Source: Poecilobothrus nobilitatus
Taxonomy: Eukaryota > Arthropoda > Insecta > Diptera > Dolichopodidae
Length of the DNA: 64,000 nucleotides
Reading direction: 5' to 3'
Assembly (NCBI GenBank): GCA_947095535.1
Contig: OX352772.1
Coordinates: 104,843,099-104,907,098 of the forward strand
Part shown: in pieces, positions 53,831 through 64,000 of the stretch
Layout: every line of letters begins with the position of its first letter
Position numbering within the stretch: the first letter of the stretch is position 1
Made by a program: the position numbers and the translations under genes
Notes under the pieces: generated by a model
What the model saw: only the letters and a program-made list of their open reading frames with translations
The model's database searches: none
Told to the model about the DNA's origin: nothing

Positions 53831-55187
53831 TATGATTGAGTGTATGAAATCTGAGTTGGATATTTTTAAAACCCAATCCATTCAGTCTAGCATTTTAGGA
53901 TCTGAAGAAGTTTCGTACAATCAAATAGGCAACCCTTCAACTAGCTATATTTGCTTTATTTAAAATCCATCCTTCACATATTCTAAATGAGTTGCAGCAG
54001 CATCCGTACCATAATTTAATAAAAATTCAATATAAGCTCTATAGTGATAATTTCCATCAGATGGTGTTATATTTTTGCCATTTTATTGAACATTACATTG
54101 TTTTATTAAAGAATGTAAAATGTTATTAACTACACTTGGTTGTATTATTATTCTTCCTTCAGCATTTTTATCATTATTCCATTGCATTCCATCTTTCTTT
54201 AAGATCTGTACTTTTAATCTCAAATATGTAGAACACAAATCTCTATATGTATCACCATGACCCAGTGAAACAAATTCAATAGTTGAAGGGTTGCCTATTT
54301 GATTGTAGGAAACTTCTTCAGATCGTAAAATGCTACGTTTAACACAAATTGTGAAATATCAAAATGTTTAAAATTGTATGGGTTTTTTGATCTTTTTCTA
54401 GAGTAACCCACATTTTCTGTCATACAAAAAATTATTGTCTTTGACTACTGCCCAATAAAAACATTATCAAGTGATATTGACGAGCTCTTCATTCGAATTG
54501 TAAAACTTTTTACTTCAACGCGTTTATAATTATATTTAGCATTGGATTTCCCAAGAACAGCATTGTGTGCTAACAGTACGCTTGGATTAACAGTAACATG
54601 CCTCATAAATAGCGTGGCTTCTATAATTTTTAATTGTGATTCATCAGAATCGTCTGCAAATAGATAAAAATCTGGTTTTTCAAGTGTTAAAACTATAGGA
54701 ATGTCAACATTATTTATAAGTAGAGTAGGTTGATTAAACATATCAACGTGTAGTTTACCCATAAGTTCCACTATATTACTATTATGATACAATTTTAAAC
54801 GTTTTGATATTTCACAATTTGTGTTAAACGTAAATGGTGTTCAAATACCTAATTCAGCAATGGAAACCAGTTTTTCAGATGAAAGTAATTCCTGCACAAG
54901 AGCATACAGTACACTTTTTTCAGGAACTGGAATTTACCACAATGATAAAGGTCATCAGATAACAAAGTCTATGTTTAGTAATGGATTTTTTATACTTGCT
55001 TTTGATTTAACTCCAGATGCATCTGGAAATGAAGTATGTCACGATTTACTAAACCAGGGTACAGTTAGAATTGAGGCAAGGCTATCAAAACCATTCTACA
55101 TCTACACTAACTGCTATTGTTTATGAAGACTTTGATGCAAGCATACAAATTGATAAAAATCGAAATATATTCATAAATCTATAAATA
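53831..55187. pseudogene. Major capsid protein, second copy, internally inverted
   Basis: 53831-53941 is the N-terminus on plus. 53942-54332 reads as 40767-41155 of the main copy, that is inverted. 54333-54794 reads as 40275-40737, also inverted (minus-strand frame with LYHNSNIVELMGKLHVDMF). 54795-55187 returns to plus (LNVNGVQIPNS...DLTPDASG) with a shift near 55060. Short inverted duplications sit at the junctions. Non-functional. Confidence 0.8.
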
Positions 55188-55302
55188 GAATATTGAAACA
55201 TGTATTTGAATATTCAACAAGATGTCATCGTCCTCCTGTGCACTTGTGGACGTAAAGTTTTGTTGTGACAATAAAAATACTTTATTTGTAAAAGATATTT
55301 GT

Positions 55303-57257
55303 TTAAAAAAAAAACTTTGAAAAAAACTAAAAGAAAAAATGAGTGGATGACGGATGAAATTATAAACAAAATTATAGTTAGAAACTATATCCGGATGATC
55401 CACATGTTCGAAATTTGTTCAATAATTGTAGGCAAGAAGTAAAACGTTTAATTATACAGGCTAAAAAAAAATTCTGCTCTGATGAGATCATACGAGACCC
55501 TTGCAATGGTAAAAAACTCTGGGATCTATATAAAAGGATTATTTTCAACAAAACTTCTCATACTTCTTCAAGCAATATTAAGACACTTGAATGTAATAAT
55601 CTTACAATTACTAATGGATGTGATATTGCCGAATATATGAATAACTTTTTTGTCAATGTTGCGGACGAGTTGAATATTCCAAATAATCAAATTGATTATG
55701 AATATCTGAATAATTTCCACCGTATTATTCATTCTGATTTTAAATTAACTGAGACAACTATTGGAGAAGTTAACTCTGCGATTGTCTCACTCAAAATTTC
55801 TGCTGCTACTGGGTATGATAGTATTTCAGCTAAATTTATAAAAAGATTTTCAGAGCGTTTGTCTCCCATATTGGTCAAATTTATTAATCTCGCTTTTGAA
55901 AGTTTTAGCTTTTCAGATTCTCTCAAGTTGGCAACTATCACTCCGATTTTTAAGAACGATTGTGCGACGAGTGCAACCAATTATAGACCAATTTCAGTTC
56001 TTAGTTCTTTTTCTAAAATATTTGAAATTATCATTAGAAATCGAATGCATAATTTCATGAACAACAACAAAATCCTTCATGATGGGCAATACGGCTTTGA
56101 GAAAAATTCAAGCACAACCGCGGCCTGTCTTAGTCTCAATGATTTTATTTCAAAGAGTATTGATGAAAAATATTACATGGCTTGCGTTTTTTTAGACTTT
56201 CAGAAGGCTTTCGACTGTGTCGACCACGAAGTTCTTTTTAAAATTAAATTTAGATAGAAATCACTGCAGATTTTTCAAATCATATTTGCAGAATAGACAA
56301 CAAGCCGTTCGGGTTTGAAATTCTACTAGTAATTTAAAAATAATAAAAAAATGTGTTCCGCAAGGGTCAATTTTAGGGCCAGATCTCTTTAAAATTTATA
56401 TTGACGACATAACCCGGCTTAACTTAAAAGGAAAAATCAAATTATATGCGGATGACGCAGTCTTAAAATATGCAGTGAAAACAGAGCAAGAACTAAAAGA
56501 TGCTATTAATTATGATTTGATTATTATTATAGAGTGGTTAGAAAAACACAGAATGGTTATAAATGTAAGCAAAACAAAAATCTTAGTTTTTGAAAATAAA
56601 AATTTCAACTCCTTGGATTTTTATTTAAATAACAACAAATTAGAGGTTGTTAAGACCTTCAATTACTTAGGATTAAGGTTTGACAGCAGGTCAAGATGGA
56701 GTGACCATGTAGATCACATTATTAAAAAAATTACTACTTATATTTTTATTTTAAGACGACTAAGAAAATTTGTTTCGCCAAATGTCCTGTATATAATTTA
56801 CTGTTCGTATATATTGTCCCATTTAAAATATCTGAACCCTATCTGGAGTAGGGCACCACAAATTATATTAGCAAAATTAAATATATTACAAAAAAAAACC
56901 ATAAAAATTATACATTATTATCCAGTTTTATTTCCAACTGATTGCTTATATACGGAAAAATATATCAGTTTTATGAGTATCTGTAACCGCGAACTTTACA
57001 TAACAGCATTTAAGATTATTAACAACCAAATCAGACACAGCTTCGTCTTAAACAGAAATATTGACATCCATAACCACAATACGAGAAATAGGTCTAATTT
57101 TTATCTAACCCTTTTTAAAACCAGCAACCAAAAAAACAATTGCCTTTATAATTGCTTAAAAATTTATAATGATCTGCCGAATGATATTCAACTAGTAAAC
57201 AATATACGCATCTTTAAAAAAATGATTTCCGAACTTGTTCCATATGATCTACTCTAG
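55303..57257 (+). pseudogene. LINE ORF2, reverse transcriptase part, frameshifted
   Basis: Resumes with KRKNEWMTDEIINKI and, after a shift near 55400, an open frame 55415-56257 with RT blocks TNYRPISVLSSFSKIFE, QYGFEKNSST and FLDFQKAFDCVDH. A shift near 56255 and a TGA near 56318 precede PQGSILGPDLF and the catalytic box LYADDAVL (about 56441). Then open from 56475 to 57257 with the LINE C-terminal Cys-poor region. Catalytic Asp pair intact. Confidence 0.85.
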
Positions 57258-57589
57258 GTAGATCATATGAAACAGTATTGTTTTGTTATTCATGAGTTTG
57301 TTTTTTTTTTGTTTTTGTCATTTAATTCATCTTGTCTTTTTTTATTACAAATCACAATAATATTATTTTATTATCATATTTCATTTTTTTGGGTACCTGA
57401 AGTTGTTATGTGGTATATATTAATGTATTATGTATTATATACAAGTAGAATTTTATAAGACCGCACAGCGAAAGCTAAGGTCATTAAATCATTTTATGTA
57501 TTTTAAATATTAAAAAAAAAACTAGTTTTAAGTTACAAATTATTTTTTTTGTATTAATATAGATTATTTTGAATAAAGAAAAAAAAAAA

Positions 57590-59479
57590 GTGTAGCTCTT
57601 TACCACAGGAGCTCACTGAGGTGATTTGGTTACGATCCATTAACCCGTTTCGGCACCAAGGCTCAATAGAAATTTTTAATTTCTTTGTTGTCGCACTTGA
57701 ACCGTTTTACCAATTGAGTTGAAAATTTACAAAAGTGTAGGTCCTTATAACAAAAGCTTTCTGAGTTGATTTGGTTACGATACATTAACCCATCAGGCTT
57801 CAGGCCATGAAATTCTCATTTTTGTTGTTGTGCTTAAACGATTTGACCAATTGAAAATTTGCACAAGTATTGCACTTTGGCACACAAACTCATTCAATAA
57901 ATTTTGTTGTGATACATTAACACATTTCGACACGATAGACTATCAAAAAAAAATTTTGTTTCTAATTTCTGTCTAATTTGGCAGGATGAATTTGTGGTTC
58001 TAAATTAAGCCTGTAACAAAATGTTTGTTAACGTTTGTTAACCCATTTCTGCACAAGCACTTATTAATAATATTTTGCCTAATTTTGTACATTATTATTA
58101 TTAAAAAGATATTTCCAACACTCTTTACTTATATCTATACTGTTTCTAATATTCCATAAAAACCTTTCAATGCTAATTTCTAATATAGAACAGTAATTAA
58201 AGTAACCTTATTAAGTATCTTCAGAATACTGTGTTTAAGTTTTAACAACATAACATTTTCGGCCGTTGTTAAAAAACAGAAACAATCTCCTACATTAGAC
58301 AATCATCATGTCATCATTCAGAAATGCATTACTTACATGTGGTCTTTACATGTGGTCTACCTATATAAGATGCATGTGTATAACATGTTTCCCATAAAAT
58401 ATCATTGAAATATGTGCATATAGTATGTATAATATCCGTATATTTAAAAATACTATAAACTTAATCAATTAAATTAGAAAACATAATCACATTTCTGTAC
58501 ATCATTTAATCAAAAATGAGTACATACATATTTAAAGAACAGAAAACCTTACATTCTTATCCATATACAATTTTTACACATATTTTTAGCCAATCAATTT
58601 GGAAACATAATTAGAAAAACTAAACTTAAAAAAATTCTGGTTGATTTATAAAGGTAAAAAACAATCATGTATTTTTTATATTGAAAATATGTTAAACAGA
58701 ACCTGAAATGTACGCATTTAAAAAGAAGTTTTTTCAAAATTTGAAGAGCTGTCGGTGCTGTAGGATCTCCAACGGTGAGGGTACATAAAAAAGTTGTTCT
58801 ACAACATTACTCTTTTAACAGACCTATGCATTTAATATTTTATTGCTCTTTATTAAACAGTATATAAGTTTTAATAGACGGAGGGACAGAGCGAACTTAA
58901 TAACAAATTTTTCAAAATTTGCTTAAAAGGATAATTCACCAAAACATGAAGTGACATTACTTACAAAAAAAAATTGATTACATTATGGTCTTTTATAATT
59001 TAAATACGATTTTATGTTTCGGTATTAACGAACATTAACGAATATATAAGTTTTGTAAACAGACGGAGGGACAGAGCGAACCTAATAGCAAATTTTTCAA
59101 AATGTGCTTAAAAGGATAATTCACAAAAACATGAAGTGACATTACTTACGAAAAAAAATGTACTACATTATGGTCATAATTGAAATGCGATTTTATGTCT
59201 CGGATTTAAAGAATATATTGTGGAAATTCACTTAGGCGTAATTGTGTACTCAATAGATTATTGATTCCTTTAAAAATTTTTTGTAGAAGAATTGTCTCTA
59301 ATTCTTGGCTCTGTTTATTCAATTTAACTAAGTCTAATAAAAAATAGAATATAAACTACCAGCATCTGTAAATGCATAGTAATAAGTTAACTACATTAAT
59401 TAAATTATATTAACGCAGAAACAAAAGTTAATAATTTTTATTTCATAAAACCAATAAAATACGCCGGGTACTCTGCTAG
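57590..59479 (+). repeat. 3' part of Helitron with internal tandem units
   Basis: Begins with a unit GTGTAGCTCTTTACCACAG similar to 48677. Diverged units run to about 58080. A 185-bp tandem duplication is aligned by GAGGGACAGAGCGAAC at 58881 and 59066. 58740-59225 is related in inverse to 19990-20170. Ends CTCTGCTAG. No gene. Confidence 0.65.
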
Positions 59480-59805
59480 TTATTATTATAAAGAGGTGCA
59501 TATGTACATACATAATACTTATTTAGTTAATTTAATTACTTCACTTTTTGTTTTTGGTTCATATTTTAAAAATAATAAACATTTGTATTAAATATTCCTA
59601 AACTTACCTATCGTTTTAGCTAATTCTAAAATTTTTTTTTCCCGAATTAACTACTCAGCCTCCTTTTCCCATGTAAATTAAAAACACTTGTTAAAGTTGT
59701 ACATTTTAAAATTTTATTAATTATTTCCAAGTTAATTTTATTTATTAATTTAAATTTTACGTCTTATTCTTTCAGGTATGTAACTACAAGTGAAGTTCTA
59801 TTTTT
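59480..59805. other. Intergenic DNA, no gene seen
   Basis: A/T-rich gap between Helitron and Helentron copy 2. Confidence 0.6.
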
Positions 59806-60715
59806 ATACCCTACACATTAAGTATAGGGTATATTAACTTTAGTATGGTGTTTGTAACCACCAAAAGGAAGCGAGTTAGGTAGGTATATATATTCTGAAT
59901 CAGGATCACCTCCTGAGTCGATTTAGCGATGTCTGTCCGTCCGTCCGTCCGTCCGTACGCACGATAACGCAAAAAATAATGATGCTATCTTGATGAAATT
60001 TATACTGTAGGTTAACAATGACTAAGGTGAAGCGGGGATTGTAAATGGGCGAAATCGGACCGTGCTTTCGAGTACCTCCCATACAACTCCCAAAACCGAA
60101 TATGCATATATTCGAAATTAATAAGGATAGAAACTTAAAATTTCGTACGAGGGTGTGTTTTCCTGAATCCCTGATATCCCTTAAATTTGAGATGAATTGG
60201 AGTGGTTGTTCGGGTACCTCCCATACAAATCCCAAAACCGAACAAGCATATATTCGAAATTAATAAAGATAGAAACTTCAAATTTGGTACTAGCGTGTTG
60301 TTTCCTGAATCCCTTATTTGTCGAAAATTTGAGATGAATTGGAGTGGTCGTTCGGGTACCTCCCATACAACTCCCAAAACCAAACAAGCATATCTTCGAA
60401 ATTAATAAATATATAAACTTGAAATTTGATATAAGAATGTTCTACCCTGTTGATGTCTCTAAAATTTGAGATGAATTGGGGTGGTGATCCGCGCGCCTTC
60501 ACACACTTCCCAAGACCTAACAAGCATATTTTCGAATTTAATAAAGATAGAAATCTGAAATTTTGTACAAAGGTTGTAAAAGCATTTATTTTTTTAGCTT
60601 AGTTATATTAAATACCTAACTAAAATAACTTATGGATTTTTAATTTAATTTGAATTTTTTAGGTGTAGGGTATAAATAAGTCGGTTGCATCGACTTACTG
60701 TTACTTTTACTTGTT
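59806..60715 (+). mobile_element. DINE-1/INE-1-type Helentron, copy 2
   Basis: 5' hairpin TATACCCTACACATTAAG with AGTATAGGGTATA, block CGATGTCTGTCCGTCCGTCC, ATGATGCTATCTTGATGAA, a central array of about three 142-bp units (60040-60500), 3' stem-loop AAGTCGGTTGCATCGACTT (60678-60696), end TTACTTTTACTTGTT. Same family as copy 1, opposite orientation. Confidence 0.8.
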
Positions 60716-62408
60716 GTTCAACTAATTTACAAGCTTTTATTTTAAATGTGGATAATGCTGATTTTACATTATTACATTTTTTGCTATAATATGATCTTAC
60801 CATAGATATATTAACTAATAGATAAGAAATGAAGAAAATATTTTCAGCCAATTTTGAGAAAGAGCTGAGTGAACCGTGCGTATGTATTGCTTTAGTTTTC
60901 TTAGAAATAGGTTCTTAAAAGGTGAAATAATTTCATTTCTAATTTTTAAAAGAATTTTATAACTTACTTTAGTTACTTTGTTACTTTACAAGTAGTTAAA
61001 ATTTTGAATAACCTTAATTAAATTAAGTTTTCATTTTAAAAACAAAATATATCAATTATTAGGTAATATAAAAACTTAAAATCTCTGAATGAATCTGGTT
61101 ATGAAAAACTGCTTTACATTATTTTAATAAATATAAACAGCTGAGTGAACGAAATGTATACATATTATAAAATGCATATGTATTTTTAACAGCTTTTTAT
61201 TAACTTGGTTGGGTAAAGGAGGGAATCTTCGAAGCCATTTTAAACACACTTCCCGTTGAGCTAGAGACTTGAAATTTTCTTCATTAGATCAGATCCCGAT
61301 GACAATACATGATTTTAATCGAAAAACATTAGAGAAATTAGCTTAATTTCAAAATTAAATTTTCATACAAAGATATAACAGAATTTTTAACAGAATTATT
61401 ACAGAACCAAAATAAAACATTTTATCTAAATTTACTAAACTCACCAATACCAATACGTATACGTAATACATAAATGTTTTTTTTTTCTATAAAAGACTAT
61501 TGTTTTTTATGTAGACCATTGCATTGTATGTGTACATATACATAGGAACATACTTAAAAATATGTAATAATATGTGCTTCGAAAATATTTTTGGTTTGAA
61601 AGCGATGAATTTGAAAGACATGAATGTGTAAACAAATTAATGTGTCGCACTTGAGAACACAGTGTAAAACTTAATATGCATTTACTTAAAATTTAGATAG
61701 AAAAGTGTTAAATTTAAGTTTTTTTTCATCAAATCAATTGATTTTTAGTATACATTTTTATTTATAAAAGCAATGTGTTTACATATTTATAATATTTATA
61801 TAGATATGTGTTTTTCCTTTCTTAATTATAATTAAAATAGGGCTTTTCTTTCGAAACTCTTAACATATTAAAATGGCATATTATGGCCCTAACATTGATA
61901 TCTAGATTGGGAGCTGCCTTTAAATTAAGATCTATTAGGGAATGATGATCTGCACCACTAATGCCTTTTTCTAAAGTATAAAAACTAAGAATATATTTCC
62001 AATTATGTAAAAACATTAAACAACAAAAAGAATATATTAAAAATAAGAAATCCAGTCTTTTTTAAAAATAGTAAATAACAACAATATTTTTCTTTTCAAT
62101 AACAATAATTATGAATTAATCATAAAATATATGTTATGTACATACATACATATATGTATATCTACATCGTCTAGAAAAAGCAAAATAATTTTTTTTTAAT
62201 TCAAAAACATTAGCATTTAGAAGTAAGCAATTTAATATATTCTCAATTACATACTTTTAAAACCAAATTTTTTTACTACATATGTAGATACAAACATGTA
62301 CAAAAATGGTATGCATATTTTTATGTGTGCTGTACTATTAAAAATCTGCTAACACAGTCAGGAAAATTCCCAACTATTATTATTTAGTTGATTTATCGAT
62401 TTATTATT
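60716..62408. other. Intergenic DNA with one P-type scrap
   Basis: Apart from 61822-62016 no coding remains. 61198-61320 is less A/T-rich (GTTGAGCTAGAGACTTGAAAT) and resembles satellite-like sequence, unassigned. Confidence 0.5.
61822..62016 (-). pseudogene. P-type transposase catalytic-region scrap
   Basis: HNWKYILSFYTLEKGISGAD and INVRAIICHFNML align with HNWKYVFSFYTTEKGIGSAD and INVRAIICDQGANN of the relic at 26381-28470. Cut at both ends; the CDQG motif is destroyed. Confidence 0.65.
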
Positions 62409-64000
62409 ATACCCTAGACCTGAACTATAGGGTATATTAACTTTGGTATGGTGTTTGTAACCACCAAAAGGAAGCGAGTTAGATATAGACATGTATATAT
62501 ATACTGAATCAGGATCACCTCCTGAGTCGATTTAACGATGTCTGTCCGTCCGTCCGTCCGTTTACACGATAACTCAAAAACTAATGAAGCTATCTTGATG
62601 AACTTTATATAGTAGGTTACTAATTACGAAAGAAAGGCTAAGTTCGAATCTTGACAAAATCCGTCCATGGGTTCGGATTCTGGAAGCTTCCGAATGATTC
62701 CGGAGCAAACGAGATTATCTCCAAAACCAACAAAGATAGAACCTTTGAATTTTGTACAATGATGTTCCTTCCCGTTCGATTTATGTCTCTGAAATTTAAG
62801 AGGATTTGGTCCATGGGTTTGGATTTGGAAGCTTCCGAACGAGCACCAGAGCAAATGAGATTATCTCCAAAACCAACAAAGATATAACCTTTAAATTTGG
62901 CAGGGTGGTGTTCTTTCATGTTTTATTTAAGTCTCTGAAATGTGAGAGGATTTGGTCCATGGGTTCGGATTTTGGAAGCTTCCGAACGAGTCCCAGAGCA
63001 AACGAGATTAGCTCCAAAACCAACAAAGATAGAACCTTTAAATTTTTTATAATGATGTTCCTTCCAGTTTGATTTATGTCTCTAAAATTTAAGAGGATGT
63101 GGTCCATTGGTTTGGATTTTGGAAGCTTCCGAACGAGCCCCAGAGCAAATGAGATTATCTCCAAAAACAACAAATATATAACCTTTAAATTTGGCCGAAT
63201 GGTGTTTTTTTCATGTTTGATTTAGGTCTCTGAAATTTGAAAGGATTTGGCCATGGGTTTAAATTTGAAAGGATTTGAACCGTGGATTCGGGTTTTGGAA
63301 GCTTCCGAACGAACCGCAGAGCAAATTATATCCAATACGAACAAAGGTAGAACCTTTGAATTTGGTACAATGGTGTTCTTTCGTGTTTGATTTATGTCTC
63401 TGAAATTTAAGAGGATTTGGTTCATGGGTTTGGTTTTGGAAGCTTCCGAACGAGCCCCAGAGCAAATGAGATTATCTCCAAAACCAATAAAGATATAACC
63501 TTTACTTTTGGCAGAATGGTGTTCTTTCATGTTTGATTTAGGTCTCTGAAATTTGAGAGGATTTGGTCCTTGGGTTCGGATTTTGAAAGCTTCCGAACGA
63601 GCCTCAGAGCAAATGATATTATCTCCAAATGCAACAAAGATATAACCTTTAAATTAGGCAGAATGGTGTTCCTTCATGTTTGATTTATGTTTCTGAAATT
63701 TATGAGGATTTGGCCAATGGGTTCAAATCTTGGAAGCTTCCGGACGAGCCCCAGAGCAAACGAGTATATCTCCACAACCAACAAAGATAGAACTTTTATT
63801 TTTAGTACAAAGGTGTTCTGTTATGTTTCCTTTTCTGTAAAATTGGAAACTGACATTTGAAAGAATTTGAACAATGGGTTCGTATTTTGGAAACTTCCGG
63901 ACGAGCACAAGAGCAACGAGCACATCTCCAAAACCAACAAAAGTAGAACCTTTAAATTTAATAGAATGGTGTTCTGGCAAATTTTCTTTATGTTCCTGAG
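62409..64000 (+). mobile_element. DINE-1/INE-1-type Helentron, copy 3, runs off the window
   Basis: 5' hairpin TATACCCTAGACCTGAAC with TATAGGGTATATTAAC, then GTATGGTGTTTGTAACCACC and TCCG microsatellite as in copies 1 and 2, but a different, longer central array. The 3' end lies beyond 64000. Confidence 0.75.
62650..64000 (+). repeat. Tandem array of about 147-bp units
   Basis: Units aligned by GTCTCT end at 62790, 62936, 63083, 63231, 63411, 63547 (spacings 146, 147, 148, 180, 136), with the next at about 63694. Each carries GGAAGCTTCCGAACGAGC and CTCCAAAACCAACAAAG. One unit is lengthened by a local repeat of AAGGATTTG. Open frames on both strands here are array artefacts. Confidence 0.85.

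Larger units (their letters stand above)
51981..55302. mobile_element. Rearranged Polinton fragment inside LINE ORF2
   Basis: Corresponds to 42880-39830 of the composite unit (genes from the acidic-middle protein to the gene next to capsid), mostly reversed relative to it. Two blocks of the capsid gene (53942-54332 and 54333-54794) are inverted and out of order. No terminal repeats and no target duplication, so it did not arrive by Polinton transposition; repair-type insertion is more likely. It retains the junction that the main copy has deleted. Confidence 0.8.
48803..57589 (+). mobile_element. jockey/CR1-group non-LTR retrotransposon (LINE), itself interrupted
   Basis: Plus-strand order ORF1, inter-ORF repeat frame, ORF2 (endonuclease, then reverse transcriptase), 3' UTR with AATAAAG and an A tail ending at 57589. 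Polinton-derived DNA (51981-55302) interrupts ORF2. The 5' edge is set where Helitron unit similarity stops, and a target duplication could not be fixed. RT type and absence of RNase H suggest the jockey/CR1 group; clade not settled. Confidence 0.8.
48172..59479 (+). mobile_element. Non-autonomous Helitron, split by a LINE
   Basis: Starts TCTAATATATAAAGCAGAAA after A and ends CGCCGGGTACTCTGCTAG before T, the TC...CTRR pattern with A/T target of Helitrons. TTTGTTTGTTTG follows the 5' end, as is common in insect Helitrons. Body sequence consists of diverged tandem units (GTGTAGCTCTTTACCACAG, TTTCTTTGTTGTCGC, AACGGTTT) on both sides of the inserted LINE. No Rep/helicase coding. Original length without the LINE is about 2.5 kb. 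Confidence 0.75.

Noticed and set aside
62624..63980. Overlapping open frames of 60-100 codons on both strands
   Set aside because: They repeat with the 147-bp array and have no protein character; products of the tandem unit.
1..64000. Conserved single-copy host genes, rRNA or functional tRNA genes
   Set aside because: None recognised on either strand; every clear coding region belongs to a mobile element.

Overview
The window is very A/T-rich (roughly three quarters A+T by eye). It reads as repeat-dense chromosomal DNA of a dipteran insect. This is inferred from P-superfamily transposase relics, a 17.6/297-type errantivirus-like LTR element with env, DINE-1/INE-1-type Helentrons with their TCCG microsatellite, and a Polinton of insect type. 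I found no single-copy host gene. Nearly every recognisable coding sequence belongs to a mobile element, and most are broken.

Layout. 1-2661: P-type relic with 396-bp inverted ends. 3012-5264: non-autonomous DNA element with 5-bp target duplication. 6412-13968: complete LTR element on the minus strand (gag, pol, env; 4-bp target duplication TGTA), with LTRs almost identical, so recent. 14929-18490: decayed BEL/Pao element. 19091-21455: second P relic, its middle replaced by a dispersed repeat module. 21873-23100: 1.2-kb element with nested insertion. 23840-25097: inverted copies of sequence seen at 5.6-6.2 kb and 22.1-22.6 kb. 25111-26164: Helentron. 26381-28470: third P relic.

30179-46983 is the most interesting unit. 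It carries a Polinton/Maverick gene set: protein-primed PolB, retroviral-like integrase, adenain-like protease, packaging ATPase, and major and minor capsid proteins. This set lies between inverted repeats of about 2 kb that each carry a THAP-domain coding remnant. The outer ends read CATAAACT...AGTTTATG and are flanked by a perfect 8-bp duplication GTTAATAC, the target-site length of P elements rather than the 5-6 bp of Polintons. The right-hand duplication is itself split by a 357-bp TTAA-type MITE. The Polinton integrase has lost its N-terminal zinc region and the catalytic Glu segment, and no Polinton-type termini were found.

48172-59479 is a Helitron (TC...CTAG) that swallowed a jockey/CR1-like LINE (48803-57589). 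The LINE swallowed a rearranged piece of the same Polinton family (51981-55302) between its endonuclease and reverse transcriptase. Between ORF1 and ORF2 this LINE has a long open frame built of three imperfect hydrophobic repeats, ending across the ORF2 start codon.

59806-60715 and 62409-64000 are two more Helentrons, the last with a tandem array of about 147 bp that runs off the window.

The elements interact mainly by nesting. Order of events is readable in several places: P-type unit before MITE; Helitron before LINE before Polinton fragment before poly-A retroposed insert. Broken genes are described as they stand and none is reconstructed.
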